In this document: positions 37,750 through 46,881 of the stretch, one piece after another
Layout of the letters: each line of letters begins with the position of its first letter
Numbering within the stretch: the stretch's first letter is position 1
From: Streptomyces sp. NBC_00271
Lineage (GTDB): Bacteria > Actinomycetota > Actinomycetes > Streptomycetales > Streptomycetaceae
Reading direction: 5' to 3'
Assembly: GCF_036178845.1 (NCBI RefSeq)
Contig: NZ_CP108070.1
Coordinates: forward strand, 434,001-498,000
Length of the DNA: 64,000 nucleotides
Notes under the pieces: generated by a model
Seen by the model: only the letters and a program-made list of their open reading frames with translations
What the model was told of the DNA's origin: nothing
Database searches by the model: none
Program-made: the position numbers and the translations under genes

Positions 37750-38409
37750 ATGTCGGGACAGATTTCGCCCACCGGGAAGCACTCCGGCCCCGGCTCGCCG
37801 CCCGAGCTGCGAGCCTCTCACGCCGACCGGGACCAAGTGGTGGATGTGCTGCGCATCGCGGCGGGGGACGGCCGGCTGACCGCGGACGAGTTGGACGATC
37901 GCCTGGAAGCTGCCCTGTCGGCGCGGACTCTGAGCGAACTGACCACGCTTACCGCTGACCTGCCGCCCGTATCGGCTACCGTCGGCGGGAGTGGAGCAGA
38001 GGTCAAGGACATCGTTCGGATCGAACAGGTCCACAGCGGGGCGGTCGAGCGCGTAGGGCGCTGGGTGGTACCGCGGAGGCTGGAACTCGCGGTGACATAC
38101 TGTGAGGTGACGCTTGACTTCACTGACGCAGTGATCACGCACGGCACCTTGCGGATCGACGTGAGCATGACGGGGAAAACCCTGACGCTGATTACGAGGC
38201 CGGGCATCGTCGTCGACACTGATGGTCTGCAGCTGGTGCACAGCAGAGTCAAGTACCGTCAGATTCCGACGGATCCTGATACGCCGGTCACTCTGCGAGT
38301 GGAGCTGGTCGGTCAGAAGGCCCACGGCCGCGTGGTGGTGCGGCCACCGCGTCGGGCGTTCGGGCAGTGGCTGCTGCGTAGACCCACGTCCTTTTCTGCA
38401 GGCGCTTGA
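37750..38409 (+). CDS. DUF1707 domain protein
   Basis: A 219-residue protein. The N-terminal DUF1707 domain is LRASHADRDQVVDVLRIAAG then DGRLTADELDDRLEAALSAR, a winged-helix-like unit often called SHOCT-like in actinobacteria. The rest is a beta-rich segment (LELAVTYCEVTLDFTDAVI, GTLRIDVSMTGKTLTLITRPG) resembling DUF4097/DUF2154 cell-wall liaF-type beta-helix proteins. ATG at 37750 follows GGACGGAAG. No membrane helix is visible, so it is probably cytoplasmic or peripheral. Its last ten codons overlap IstB remnant sequence. Confidence 0.85.
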   Translation: MSGQISPTGKHSGPGSPPELRASHADRDQVVDVLRIAAGDGRLTADELDDRLEAALSARTLSELTTLTADLPPVSATVGGSGAEVKDIVRIEQVHSGAVERVGRWVVPRRLELAVTYCEVTLDFTDAVITHGTLRIDVSMTGKTLTLITRPGIVVDTDGLQLVHSRVKYRQIPTDPDTPVTLRVELVGQKAHGRVVVRPPRRAFGQWLLRRPTSFSAGA

Positions 38410-38419
38410 CTCCATCGGT

Positions 38420-38708
38420 GCGGGCGAGCCTGTAGGTCTCGGTTCCAGTCGATTGGCCTGTCCACCATCGCGCGCAGAGCCTCGGGTCGGCGAAGGTGCG
38501 GCTCCACCCGTGAACCCTCGTTGGATGCGACCGCGATGCTGTGGAAGAGCATCTCCGCGCCGCGGCGGTCCAGTTCGAGGTAGCCGAGTTCGTCGATTTC
38601 GAGAAGGTCGACGCGCCCGCAGCGGGCGAGGGACTTGCCCAGCTGCCTATCGTCGGCGGCGTCGACCGGCTCGTTCACCAAGGACGCCGCGATCGCGGCC
38701 CCCGCCAC
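38420..38708 (-). pseudogene. IstB remnant (IS21)
   Basis: Reads AAIAASLVNEPVDAADDRQL and YGR-type RCGRVDLLEIDELGYLELDRRG, the Walker B region of IstB, then FHSIAVASNEG out of normal order. Walker A and both ends are gone. It belongs to a different IstB subtype from 1897-2715. Confidence 0.75.
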
Positions 38709-39027
38709 CGGGCCGTGAGGGAGGTGCCTTGGCCCGCCGCATCACGGGGATTCTGAGGCAGGCCAAGGAAGTCGCCACCCAAATCCCGGTGGGCAGTGCT
38801 CAGGACGCGGGAGATGGTGGCCTGCCCGACACGTCCAGGAGCGTGCGGTACATCTCCCCGCGTTGGCCCCCGCCTTGGGCCGGGCGGGGGGCTGCCTGGG
38901 CACGGGTGAAGCCGCCTCGCTCAGCCGACGCGGCCACCAGGGCCTCCCCCTTGGCGCCGGCGGCGCGCTGCGCCGCTCACCTCAGTACGCTCCTCGAAAT
39001 GGCGTTCCTCCATGCCGGATGCCGGGG
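38709..39027. other. gap between IstB remnant and fabV
   Basis: No gene recognised; one frame (ARRITGILRQAKEVATQIP) looks like a scrap of coding DNA. Confidence 0.3.
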
Positions 39028-40242
39028 TCAGGGTGTGTGGGTGGGCCAAGGGATGTCAGTGGCGACTGCGGCGGTGTAGTCGATGCCCGGCACGGAGAAC
39101 CCGTACAGGCGTTGGACTTCGGCGCGGAACCAGACGAGGTCGGCGAGGTCGGCGATGGTGCTGGTGGTGGCGGCCTCCCAGCGTTCGGCGACGGCCGCCT
39201 GGACGTCGTCAGTGAGTTCCCAGTTGTCCAGGCGGACCCGGCCTTCGTCATCCAGAGTGAGCGGGGCAGCACCGGTGAGCTGGTCCCAGAGGGCGGCGAG
39301 CTGGTGTACCGGCGGGACCAGGTCCTCTCCAAGGACGCCGCGCAGCAGGCCGGTGTACAGGGCGATGCCGGGGATGGCGGTGGAGGACTGGGTGACGGCG
39401 GCGCCGTTGACGGAGGTCACGGCCCGCCCGCCTACGGTTTTGTCGAGCCGCTCGTTCAGGATGCGGGCGGTGGCCTCCAAGTGGGCCTTGGCCGCGCCGA
39501 TGGTGCCCTGCCGGTAGATCGCCGCTGTCAGCGGCGATCCGATGTACGACAGCGCGGCGGTAGCGAAGCCGGCGCCGAGCAGGTCCCGTCCGGCGAGGTG
39601 GTCGACCCAGCGTTCCCAGTCCGCGCCGCCCATCACGGCCACGGTCTGCTCGACGTCATCGCCCTCGGCCGGCCCGGTCTCGACCTCGCGGACCTCGGGA
39701 ACGCCCTGATCGTCGAAGAGAAGAGTCTTGGTGCGGTTCGCCTGGCCGATCGGCTTGAGGACGGAGGCGTACGTGGTGCCGCTGTCGGGGTCGGTGCGCC
39801 GGGGCGCGGCCACCGAGTAGATCAGGTAGTCGAGCCTGCCGCCGAATCGCTGCTCGATGAGGTCGGCGACCTGGTTCTTCATCGTGTCGGAGAACGCGTC
39901 GCCGTTGAGGAAGACCAGATCCCGCCCGGCGGCGCGGGCGATGTCGGCGGTGGCGGCGGTGCGGTACCAGCCGGCTGTAGCCGTACGCCGTTCGGTAGGG
40001 GCCTTCTCGAAGGAGACCATGATGCCGCGGATGCCGGCGCGCTTGAGTCCGGCGAGAGTGGCCGCCAGGCCGTATCCGGCCGAGGAGCCGATGATCAGAG
40101 CCACCGGCCCGGCACCCTCCGGCGCACCGGCAGGGGTGGGGCATGCCTGCCACATGTCGGCCACCAGCTGCTCGCAGCCCGCCGGGTGGGAGTCGAGGAA
40201 GAGGAAACCCCGGTTGCGGGGGGTGAGAACGCGCTCGCTCAC
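39028..40242 (-). CDS. fabV: trans-2-enoyl-ACP/CoA reductase FabV
   Basis: NADH-dependent reductase for the last step of fatty-acid elongation, or crotonyl-CoA reduction. The 404-residue length, the N-terminal GPVALIIGSSAGYGLAATLA Rossmann motif, GIMVSFEKAPTERRTATAGW and the catalytic Y-x8-K (YRQGTIGAAK) are all FabV features, distinct from FabI (Y-x6-K). FabV enzymes are intrinsically resistant to triclosan-like inhibitors. GTG start at 40242 with AAGGA upstream. It is monocistronic and sits among IS remnants, suggesting horizontal acquisition. Confidence 0.93.
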   Translation of the reverse strand: MSERVLTPRNRGFLFLDSHPAGCEQLVADMWQACPTPAGAPEGAGPVALIIGSSAGYGLAATLAGLKRAGIRGIMVSFEKAPTERRTATAGWYRTAATADIARAAGRDLVFLNGDAFSDTMKNQVADLIEQRFGGRLDYLIYSVAAPRRTDPDSGTTYASVLKPIGQANRTKTLLFDDQGVPEVREVETGPAEGDDVEQTVAVMGGADWERWVDHLAGRDLLGAGFATAALSYIGSPLTAAIYRQGTIGAAKAHLEATARILNERLDKTVGGRAVTSVNGAAVTQSSTAIPGIALYTGLLRGVLGEDLVPPVHQLAALWDQLTGAAPLTLDDEGRVRLDNWELTDDVQAAVAERWEAATTSTIADLADLVWFRAEVQRLYGFSVPGIDYTAAVATDIPWPTHTP

Positions 40243-40454
40243 GATTGCAGTCCTTGGTTCGGCTGGAACAAAGACACGGCGACCAGCCGGGCCACCGCTT
40301 CCTGCAAGTCTGCGACAGGACGGACACGGACAGAGGCCCCGCCAGAGACAATGATCACGAGCCGGTCTTGGAGTGTTCCCACCACTTCCAACAGAGCAGC
40401 AACTGCAGCCAGCCTCGGCATTACCCGCCCAGCGCTTCGCCTACACCCTCCACT
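40243..40454. other. fabV upstream region
   Basis: No gene seen. The divergent interval to the IS5 scrap should contain the fabV promoter. Confidence 0.35.
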
Positions 40455-40594
40455 GATCCGCCACCGGGCCGGACGAAAGGGAGACAGCGCGCTGCCGCCG
40501 CGAGCACAGACGCTACGAGCGCAAAACCAAGCATCTCCGGACCTTCGTCGGCATCGCCAGCTCCCTCATCTGCTACCGCCGGTACACCAACTGA
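40455..40594 (+). pseudogene. IS5-family transposase, 3' end
   Basis: Encodes CRREHRRYERKTKHLRTFVG followed by IASSLICYRRYTN and a stop, the standard C-terminus of IS5-type transposases. Nothing upstream of it belongs to the element. Confidence 0.65.
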
Positions 40595-40647
40595 GCTGAT
40601 CTTTTATTGGTTTGCCGCAGACCAGCCCGGTCGGATAGGAAGCTTGC

Positions 40648-41190
40648 ATGCTAAAGGGCAGCAAGGTCGGGCTGAGGGCCCGGCACGAGGACGACATCCC
40701 GGTCCTGCGGACCGAGCTCTACGACGACGTGGTCAACGGCTCGCGGGCCGAAGGCCGGCCGTGGCGGCCGATCACGCCAGGTTCGAAGGACTCGCGTCTC
40801 GTAGTGGACGACAAGGAGCAGGGGCTCGTCCCGTTCTCCGTGGTGGAGCTGGACGGCGGCACGCTGGTCGGTACCGCGACGCTGTGGGGCATCGACAATC
40901 ACAACCGGTCCGCTCACATCGGATTGGGGCTGCTGCCGTCCTCGCGCGGCAAGGGCTACGGCACCGACGTGGTCGCGGTGCTCTGTCACTACGGTTTCGT
41001 CGTGCGCGGCCTGCAGCGGCTGCAGATCGAGACGCTGTCGGACAACGACGCGATGCTGCGCTCCGCCGAGCGCAACGGCTTCGTCCGCGAGGGCGTGCTG
41101 CGCTCCTCGGCCTGGGTGCTGGGCGAGTTCCTGGACGAGGTGCTGCTCGGACTCCTCGCCCAGGACTGGAAGCCGGACTCGAAGGGCTAG
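40648..41190 (+). CDS. GNAT acetyltransferase
   Basis: A 180-residue RimJ/RimL-like N-acetyltransferase. LRARHEDDIPVLRTELYDDV begins the fold, GLLPSSRGKGYGTDVV is the acetyl-CoA pyrophosphate loop (R-x-x-G-x-G), and ETLSDNDAMLRSAERNGFVR is the family's C-terminal signature. ATG at 40648 follows AGGAAGC. It may modify an amine, an antibiotic or a protein N-terminus; sequence alone does not say which. Confidence 0.92.
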   Translation: MLKGSKVGLRARHEDDIPVLRTELYDDVVNGSRAEGRPWRPITPGSKDSRLVVDDKEQGLVPFSVVELDGGTLVGTATLWGIDNHNRSAHIGLGLLPSSRGKGYGTDVVAVLCHYGFVVRGLQRLQIETLSDNDAMLRSAERNGFVREGVLRSSAWVLGEFLDEVLLGLLAQDWKPDSKG

Positions 41191-41385
41191 CTGCCGCCCG
41201 ACGGTCAAGGGCGGGCCGCGGAGCCGACATGGACGGCCGAGAGCCAGGACGAACCGGTCACTCTGTCACTCCACGCCCTTGGGCACTCCGTCCGCGAGAG
41301 CGCCGACTATCTCGGCATCACGCCGACGGCAGTGCCTGTCGGCATGCCGGGTTTGAAAGCCGAGACCTGGCGGAACCGGTGCCCC

Positions 41386-41997
41386 TCAGCTCTGGGTGAC
41401 ATCCTCGGATGTTGCCCGGGCGAGGGTGTCCGCCACCGTTGTGCATGCGAGCCGGGTCACGGAGCGCAGCTCGGCGTCGGTGGCGCCTGCACGGCTCAGT
41501 ACGGCGAGCGACTGGTTGACGGCGACGACAAACGTTGCGAGCTCGTCGAGCGTTCGGCTGTCGGCCGAGGAGTCCGCCAGTGCCGCACGTACCCGTTGGC
41601 GCTGTAGGTCGAGCAGGCCACGCACCTGCCCACTGTTCTCCTCCTTCAGCGTCAGTGACTGCGCGGCGGACTGGGCGATGAGGCACCCCACGGGGACCGA
41701 CGGGTCGGCGATACGGCCCAGGATGACGTCGAAGAATGCCTCGACCGCGCGCACCGGGTCACCGGGATGCGCCGCGAGCGCCTGCTCATACTGCGCACCG
41801 TAGATCGACGCATAGCGGTCGAGGCACTTGCCGAACAAGGCGTCCTTGTTGCCAAAGGCGCCGTAGAGGGAGCCGCGGCCGAGGCCGGTGGCCGCACCGA
41901 GGGCATCGAGTGAGGCGTCCGCGTACCCGCGCTGCCAGAACACCCGCATGGCCTGGTCCAGAGCCGCACTGATATCGAACTGCTTTCGGCCGGACAC
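41386..41997 (-). CDS. TetR-family regulator facing an MFS pseudogene
   Basis: A 203-residue TetR protein of the AcrR/TetR_C_Tnp type: SLDALGAATGLGRGSLYGAF is the helix-turn-helix, with GNKDALFGKCLDRY after it, and PVGCLIAQSAAQSLTLKEE in the ligand domain. GTG at 41997 (MSGRKQFD) is preferred because AAGGAGG lies about nine bases upstream; an ATG at 42054 would overlap the operator. The divergent MFS gene it should control is deleted internally, so the regulator is now without a working target here. Confidence 0.87.
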   Translation of the reverse strand: MSGRKQFDISAALDQAMRVFWQRGYADASLDALGAATGLGRGSLYGAFGNKDALFGKCLDRYASIYGAQYEQALAAHPGDPVRAVEAFFDVILGRIADPSVPVGCLIAQSAAQSLTLKEENSGQVRGLLDLQRQRVRAALADSSADSRTLDELATFVVAVNQSLAVLSRAGATDAELRSVTRLACTTVADTLARATSEDVTQS

Positions 41998-42051
41998 AGC
42001 GTCCACCTCCTCCTTCACACCCCTGTCACGTCTCTGCTGTAAGCCTACTCG

Positions 42052-42100
42052 CATCTTGGATCGATCGGTCGAGTCATCTTTGACCGATCGATCCAAGATG
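42052..42100. promoter_or_regulatory. large TetR operator, 19-bp arms
   Basis: Perfect inverted repeat: CATCTTGGATCGATCGGTC, 11-bp spacer, then its complement. Each arm contains GATCGATC, itself palindromic, so the site could bind two dimers. It lies between the TetR and MFS starts. Confidence 0.8.
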
Positions 42101-42143
42101 GTTAACGTGAGGGACTTGGTCCTCGCACTCGAAAGGCCGCACG

Positions 42144-42909
42144 ATGATCGACGACATCGCGTCAGACGTCCGCGCACAGGCTATTCCGTCCGCCGACGGA
42201 CGTCGGGCGCGCGCCGGGTTCTGGCTCGTAGCCGCGGTGTACACCCTGGTCATGCTGGGCGGGACGCTGCCGATTCCGCTGTATGCGCTGTGGGCGCCGC
42301 GGATGGGCTTCGACCCCTTCACCACGAAGCCCGACCATTCCCGACGGGCGGGCAGCGCGGACCGAGTTCCTGCGGGCCGCCACAGCTGTCCTCGCCGCGT
42401 TCGCGGTCAGCGGACTGTTCTCGTCGTTGGTGCCTTCCTTCCTCCGCGAGAAGTTGCACGTCCACAACGTCGCAGCTGTCGGCGCGGAGGTCGGGCTGCT
42501 GTTCATCGTCGCCCTGATCGCGCAGGTGGCCGCCCCGGAGCGGTGGATCACCGGGCGCCGACCGGCGTCGGCATTCCTCGTAGCGGGCGTCGCGGTGTTC
42601 GAGGCCGGGCTGTGGACACGGTCACTGCCGACGTTCGTTGCCGGAACGCTTCTGGCGGGTACCGGCATCGGCCTGGCCTTCCGCCGCGGTGTCGGGGTCG
42701 CCCAGCGGCTCGCCGACCCGCGGCGCAGGGCGGATCTGTTCTCCACGTACTTCCTGTTCGCCTACACCGGCACGATCGTGCCCACGCTGGCCCTCGGGCT
42801 CCTCGACCAGACCATCAACCAGGACGTCGCCACCCTGATCCTCGCCGTCGCCGTCGTTGTGACGACCCTCGCGAGCGCACTGAGCCGCCCCACCACCGCC
42901 ATTGCCTGA
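42144..42909 (+). pseudogene. MFS transporter with internal deletion and frameshift
   Basis: The first 57 codons (from 42144) give the N-terminal helix GFWLVAAVYTLVMLGGTLPI and YALWAPRMGFDPF. From about 42330 a different frame gives FLRAATAVLAAFAVSGLFSS through GLLFIVALIAQVAAPER and ADLFSTYFLFAYTGTIVPTL, the second half of a drug-transport MFS. Roughly 130-150 residues covering helices 2-6 are missing. The operator and regulator next to it are intact. Confidence 0.85.
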
Positions 42910-43089
42910 GCGACCGCGCCGCACCGAGTGTCTCCGGCCCTCTCCTGCCCGCTCCATGAAACCCCGTCAAGTCCCGCGACAAAGGACTGGCGTACTGCAG
43001 CGACCGCGTACCCGAGTAGCTCTGCGTCCTCCACTCTCAATGGCGGACTCCGGCTGGATACCTCAGGCGAGTCCATAATGGCTCCGAAC

Positions 43090-43105
43090 ATCACAAAGAT
43101 GTGAT
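43090..43105. promoter_or_regulatory. palindrome ATCACA-AAGA-TGTGAT
   Basis: Perfect inverted repeat 240 bp upstream of the epoxide-hydrolase-like gene, in AT-rich surroundings unusual for this window. Half-sites resemble TGTGA of CRP-type regulators. Confidence 0.4.
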
Positions 43106-43306
43106 TTGTGTATTTTTGGGATTCAGCAACAAGAGTGGAGTACGCCTCTCGCTGATGCTGCAGACGTACGGCATCTACGGGGCCGCGGTGGGCGCTGCGG
43201 GCCTGCGCGCGTCAGGCCGTGGGGACACAGATCTCGAGCACCATGCTCGCCACGCACGTCGTGTTCACCGCGCACGCGGGCCTCGCCCTCGGCCGACACA
43301 CCGAAC

Positions 43307-43332
43307 CAACACACCCAACACACCCAACACCG
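43307..43332. repeat. 9-bp tandem repeat CAACACACC, nearly three copies
   Basis: Two exact copies plus a partial third, ending 15 bp before the downstream ATG. Confidence 0.8.
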
Positions 43333-43346
43333 ATGGAGAAAAGACC

Positions 43347-44279
43347 ATGACTGACCCTGCAATCACCGCCCGCGTCTGCGACAACCCGGTCCGCGACCTG
43401 CCACTGAACGACCTGGCCGGCTTCACCCACCGCTGGGTCGACGCGGGCGGCGTCCGACTTCATGCGGTTGAGGGCGGTCAGCCGAACGGCCCAGCCGTCG
43501 TGCTGCTCGCTGGATTCCCGCAGACCTGGTGGGCATGGCGAAAGGTGATGCCCGACCTGGCCGACCGATTCCACGTCATCGCGATCGACCTGCCAGGCCA
43601 GGGCCACTCCGAACGCCCGCACAGCAGCTACGACACGCACACCGTCGCCGCGTACGTCCACGCCGCGGTGAAAGCGCTCGGAGTTTCGACATACTGGCTG
43701 GCCGCCCACGACATCGGCGCGTGGGTCGCCTTCTCCCTCGCCTTGAAGTACCAGAGCCAGCTGCATGGCGTCGCACTCCTCGACGCAGGAATCCCGGGCA
43801 TCACACTCCCCGACACCATCCCGACCGACCCCGAGGTGGCGTGGAAAACTTGGCACTTCGCCTTCCATCTCGTGCCCGACCTGCCCGAGACACTGCTCAC
43901 AGGCCGCGAACGCGAGTACGTAGGCTGGTTCCTGAAGGCCAAAACCCTCTCCCCCGACACCTTCGACGACGCCGAGATCGAGCAGTACGCCGCGGCCATC
44001 GCCGCTGACGGCGGACTCCGCGCTTCCCTGGCCTACTACCGAGACGCCGCTGAATCGGCGCGAAAGAACCACGAGTCCCTTGAACAACAGCACCTGACGG
44101 TGCCGGTTCTCGGGCTTTCCAGCAGCCACGGCTCCATCCCCGACATGGCAGCTTCCCTCAGGCCATGGGCCGACAACGGAACCGGGGTCGTCGTGCCGGA
44201 CGCAGGACACTTCATCCCGGACGAACAACCCGACGCCGTTGCTGCCGCACTAGCCGACTTCATCGCTCAAGCCGACTGA
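43347..44279 (+). CDS. alpha/beta hydrolase, epoxide-hydrolase-like
   Basis: A 310-residue hydrolase. FPQTWWAWRKVMPDLADRF is the HGxP-type oxyanion region (here GFPQTW), AAHDIGAWVAFSLAL places an Asp nucleophile in the elbow as in epoxide hydrolases and haloalkane dehalogenases, and VPDAGHFIPDEQPDAVAAA supplies the catalytic His. ATG at 43347 follows GGAGAAAAG. Such enzymes open epoxides or remove halides; the substrate is unknown. Confidence 0.9.
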   Translation: MTDPAITARVCDNPVRDLPLNDLAGFTHRWVDAGGVRLHAVEGGQPNGPAVVLLAGFPQTWWAWRKVMPDLADRFHVIAIDLPGQGHSERPHSSYDTHTVAAYVHAAVKALGVSTYWLAAHDIGAWVAFSLALKYQSQLHGVALLDAGIPGITLPDTIPTDPEVAWKTWHFAFHLVPDLPETLLTGREREYVGWFLKAKTLSPDTFDDAEIEQYAAAIAADGGLRASLAYYRDAAESARKNHESLEQQHLTVPVLGLSSSHGSIPDMAASLRPWADNGTGVVVPDAGHFIPDEQPDAVAAALADFIAQAD

Positions 44280-44546
44280 CACCGACCAAACCCGCCTGCT
44301 GCGCGACCTGCCTGTTCCGGCTCCCCACGAACTCACCGAACCCGACTCCCACTCCCGAGCAGGAGGAGCGACGACACACCCGGCGTCGGCGCAGGGTACA
44401 GCTGACGGCCCCTCTCCTCGCAAGCTCCAGGGGCAGGTTGACCAGCAAGAACCACGACACAAAGCTGGGTGCGCCACCGCGCAGCCCGCCGCTTGTGTCC
44501 GCACTCACCGAAGCCCTCAGCACCTGCCCAGGCCGGTCCAGCCACG
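44280..44546. other. gap
   Basis: No gene, repeat or RNA recognised. Confidence 0.4.
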
Positions 44547-44843
44547 TCATACTCGCTCACCGGACCCCGCTCCACCCCGCGTGGCCGGAATTCCCTCGCC
44601 CAAGTCCCGCGCCGGGCTGTGCACGACGCCGTACTCGCGGGCGGAGCGGTTGGCCTCCGCGGCCGAGCCGGCCATCCGGTGCAGCCACAACCCATACGCC
44701 ACCGAGGCAGCCTGTTCCTGCGTCAGATACAGCCACCACCGCTTGATCCCATGGCGGGCGCAGCCATAGGTGAGGGTGCCGTGGCCGTACGGGGGCAGGC
44801 GGGCCGCCCACCGCACGGACAGCGCGCTCTCCCAACTCCCCAT
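44547..44843 (-). CDS. hypothetical protein
   Basis: A 98-residue frame with conserved-looking core RLPPYGHGTLTYGCARHGIK then RWWLYLTQEQAASVAYGLWL and AGSAAEANRSAREYGVVHS. The balanced composition and ATG after GGGGGAG support a real gene. I recall similar small streptomycete hypotheticals but no function. It lies upstream-antisense of the tRNA. Confidence 0.5.
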   Translation of the reverse strand: MGSWESALSVRWAARLPPYGHGTLTYGCARHGIKRWWLYLTQEQAASVAYGLWLHRMAGSAAEANRSAREYGVVHSPARDLGEGIPATRGGAGSGERV

Positions 44844-45128
44844 CCCACTCCCCCACGTGTATGCCGCCTCCGTACGCGTTCGCCGACCGTAGACGTCGAT
44901 GCCGGTCCAGGCAGCGCCACGGCTGGGAAGGCCAGCCCAGCAGGGGGATCCTTCCGGCGATCAGCGCGCCCTCGGTAAGTCGGCTTCCGGCGGATTCACG
45001 GCCTGGCCGCCAACGAGGGTGCGGAGGAACAAGAGCAAGCGGCAGCCGTGACGGCCGACATCCCTCGCGGCTGGCAGGCAATCATGGTCTCGGGGGCGGA
45101 ATAGTTGGCGTAGGGTGGAGGAATCCGA

Positions 45129-45202
45129 CGCGGGGTGGAGCAGCTCGGTAGCTCGCTGGGCTCATAACCCAGAGGTCGCAGGTTCAAATCCTGTCCCCGC
45201 TA
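45129..45202 (+). tRNA. tRNA-fMet (CAT), initiator type
   Basis: A complete 74-nt cloverleaf without encoded CCA. The anticodon stem CTGGG-CTCATAA-CCCAG has the three G-C pairs that mark initiator tRNAs, and position 1 (C) does not pair with position 72 (T), another initiator feature. T-loop TTCAAAT is normal. A strong terminator follows within eight bases. Confidence 0.95.
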
Positions 45203-45209
45203 CTAAAGA

Positions 45210-45244
45210 CCTGAGGGGCCGGCACGACGTGCTGGCCCCTCAGG
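45210..45244 (+). terminator. tRNA terminator
   Basis: CCTGAGGGGCCGGCAC and GTGCTGGCCCCTCAGG around a GAC loop: a 16-bp stem with one G-T pair, starting eight bases after the tRNA. Confidence 0.85.
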
Positions 45245-45401
45245 CGTTGTCCAGCCCCAGGGCGTGCGGCGTTGCAGCACGCACGCCGGACAGGTCGAAC
45301 TGCGCCGTCAGCGGCTGCGGTCACGGGCGCGAGCAGGCTGGTCACTTTGACGCCGGTCTTCGTTCCGCTGCTCCTCAACTCCCACGTCGTCAGAGGACGT
45401 C

Positions 45402-46110
45402 CTACGCGCCCCGTAACTGCGGGTTGCCTCCGTAGGCCTTGTCCCCGGCCACCCAGGATGTGCGGACCCCGGCGTTCAGGGTGCGGTCGACCATACGAAT
45501 GGCGAGAGCCGGCTTCGCGACGAAGGCGACTTCTTCGCGTATCCCGGCGGCCCGGCAGCGGACCTCGTCCAGGGTCCAGGAGCGCGGCACATACAGTTCC
45601 CGGTCGATCGCCGCATGCCCGCGCGGGATCGAGCAGGCGAGTTAGACGGCGACCTGGCTGTTCTCGATGCGTCCGGCAGTTCCGGTGTACTGGCGCTGCA
45701 TGCCGACCGTGGCGATGCCCTTCTTCACATTGCCGGTCTCATCTACCACCAACACGACGTTGTCAGCCAGCAGTTGCTCGACGACGAAGCCCCGGAGATC
45801 GTCACGGATCGCATCCGCGTCCCACTTGGCCCGCAACATCAGGTGCTGCAGACCGTACGGGGTCGAGTCCCCGGCATACTCGGCCAGCGTCCAGCAGTTC
45901 TTGTGTGGCAGGTCCGACGGCAGCCCGAACACGAACTCCCGTGCCCGGCTCCGTGGTTCCACCCGGGCGAATCGCCCCGCGATACGGCCCATCAGGACCT
46001 CGAACATGTCTGGCGGAGCAGGCGGAATCCCTGCCGCGACCTGCGGCCACCGTCTGATGTTCTGTCCTCACACACCGATGATCACCGGTCGCGGCACCCG
46101 TCTCCGCGCC
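45402..46110 (-). pseudogene. IS701-family transposase fragment C
   Basis: Reads SPDLPHKNCWTLAEYAG-type N-terminal sequence, then NVVLVVDETGNVKKGIATVG (first catalytic region, with N for F in the DTGF motif) and RIENSQVAV, followed by a TAA at 45642-45644. The same frame continues HAAIDRELYVPRSWTLDEV to WVAGDKAYGGNPQLR and ends near 45402; the rest of the core is missing. Its 5' leader is homologous to fragment D in inverse orientation. Confidence 0.8.
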
Positions 46111-46198
46111 GGCCCCCGCCAGCGTGACCGAGCACCTCAGTTGGGCACCTCGAGTGCTTCACTTGCCCAGGGTCCGGGGTGAACAGGATCATGGCGAG

Positions 46199-46729
46199 AT
46201 GACAGACCGTCTCCCTCCCGCACCGCACGTGGTGCGACTCACGGAGTATACGAAGGCCGACCAGATCGAAATCATCGGCGACAGCCCCGATCCCTTCGGC
46301 GTCGCAGACGCCGGATTGACTTGGTTGCCCAAGGAAGATCATTTCGGCATCAGGCAGAAGGGCCGCCTCGTCGCACACGCCGGGCTGCTTCGGCTACCCA
46401 TATTGATCGGAGAGGTCGGCACACAGGTGGTGGGCGTCGGCGGGGTGGCTGTTGCGCCTGACTTGCGAGGCCGTGGACTGGCACGGTTGGTCGTATCGGC
46501 GGCAGTGGACCACGCCCGAACGATGGGGCCACAGCACGGGCTTCTCTTCTGCCGACCTCCCCTCGTTCCGCTCTACCAGCGACTCGGTTGGCAAACGCTT
46601 GAGCAGGACGTCCATGTCGAACAACCCGGGGGACCCGTGATCATGCCGCTGCGGACCATGTGGACGCCACTGTGCCACGGTGCGAATTGGCCCGCTGGAG
46701 AGGTCCGCCTGCTCTCGCTCCCTATGTGA
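46199..46729 (+). CDS. GNAT acetyltransferase between inverted IS701 fragments
   Basis: A 176-residue acetyltransferase. TWLPKEDHFGIRQKGRLVAH begins the fold, VVGVGGVAVAPDLRGRGLAR is the acetyl-CoA loop and HGLLFCRPPLVPLYQRLGW the C-terminal signature. It resembles aminoglycoside- or small-molecule-acetylating GNATs (AAC(2')-like layout) but lacks a clear subfamily mark. ATG at 46199 follows GGCGAG. It is bracketed by IS701 pieces in opposite orientation, which could have moved it. Confidence 0.88.
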   Translation: MTDRLPPAPHVVRLTEYTKADQIEIIGDSPDPFGVADAGLTWLPKEDHFGIRQKGRLVAHAGLLRLPILIGEVGTQVVGVGGVAVAPDLRGRGLARLVVSAAVDHARTMGPQHGLLFCRPPLVPLYQRLGWQTLEQDVHVEQPGGPVIMPLRTMWTPLCHGANWPAGEVRLLSLPM

Positions 46730-46825
46730 TCGATGGCGCCGGTGCGTGTTGTCCCGGTCCGACAGCCCTCACCGGCCAATCGGCGCGCCCGATCACGGCC
46801 GGGTATCGATCGCGCAGATCCCTGT

Positions 46826-46873
46826 GTCGATCGGGTCGGTCCGATGCGCGTCGATCGGTTCAGTCCGATGTGC
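46826..46873. repeat. 24-bp tandem duplication
   Basis: Two adjacent 24-bp units that begin GTCGATCGG and contain GTCCGATG, differing at a few positions. It lies downstream of the acetyltransferase. Confidence 0.75.
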
Positions 46874-46881
46874 TTGTCGTC

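Larger units (their letters stand above)
42910..43346. other. intergenic region with a palindrome and a 9-bp repeat
   Basis: Contains ATCACA-AAGA-TGTGAT (43090-43105) and the CAACACACC tandem repeat. A frame with protein-like composition (STMLATHVVFTAHAGLALG) runs into the repeat, possibly a truncated small membrane protein. Confidence 0.35.

Noticed and set aside
45129..45202. tRNA-fMet as an integration site of a larger island
   Set aside because: No second copy of the tRNA 3' end and no integrase gene was found in the window.
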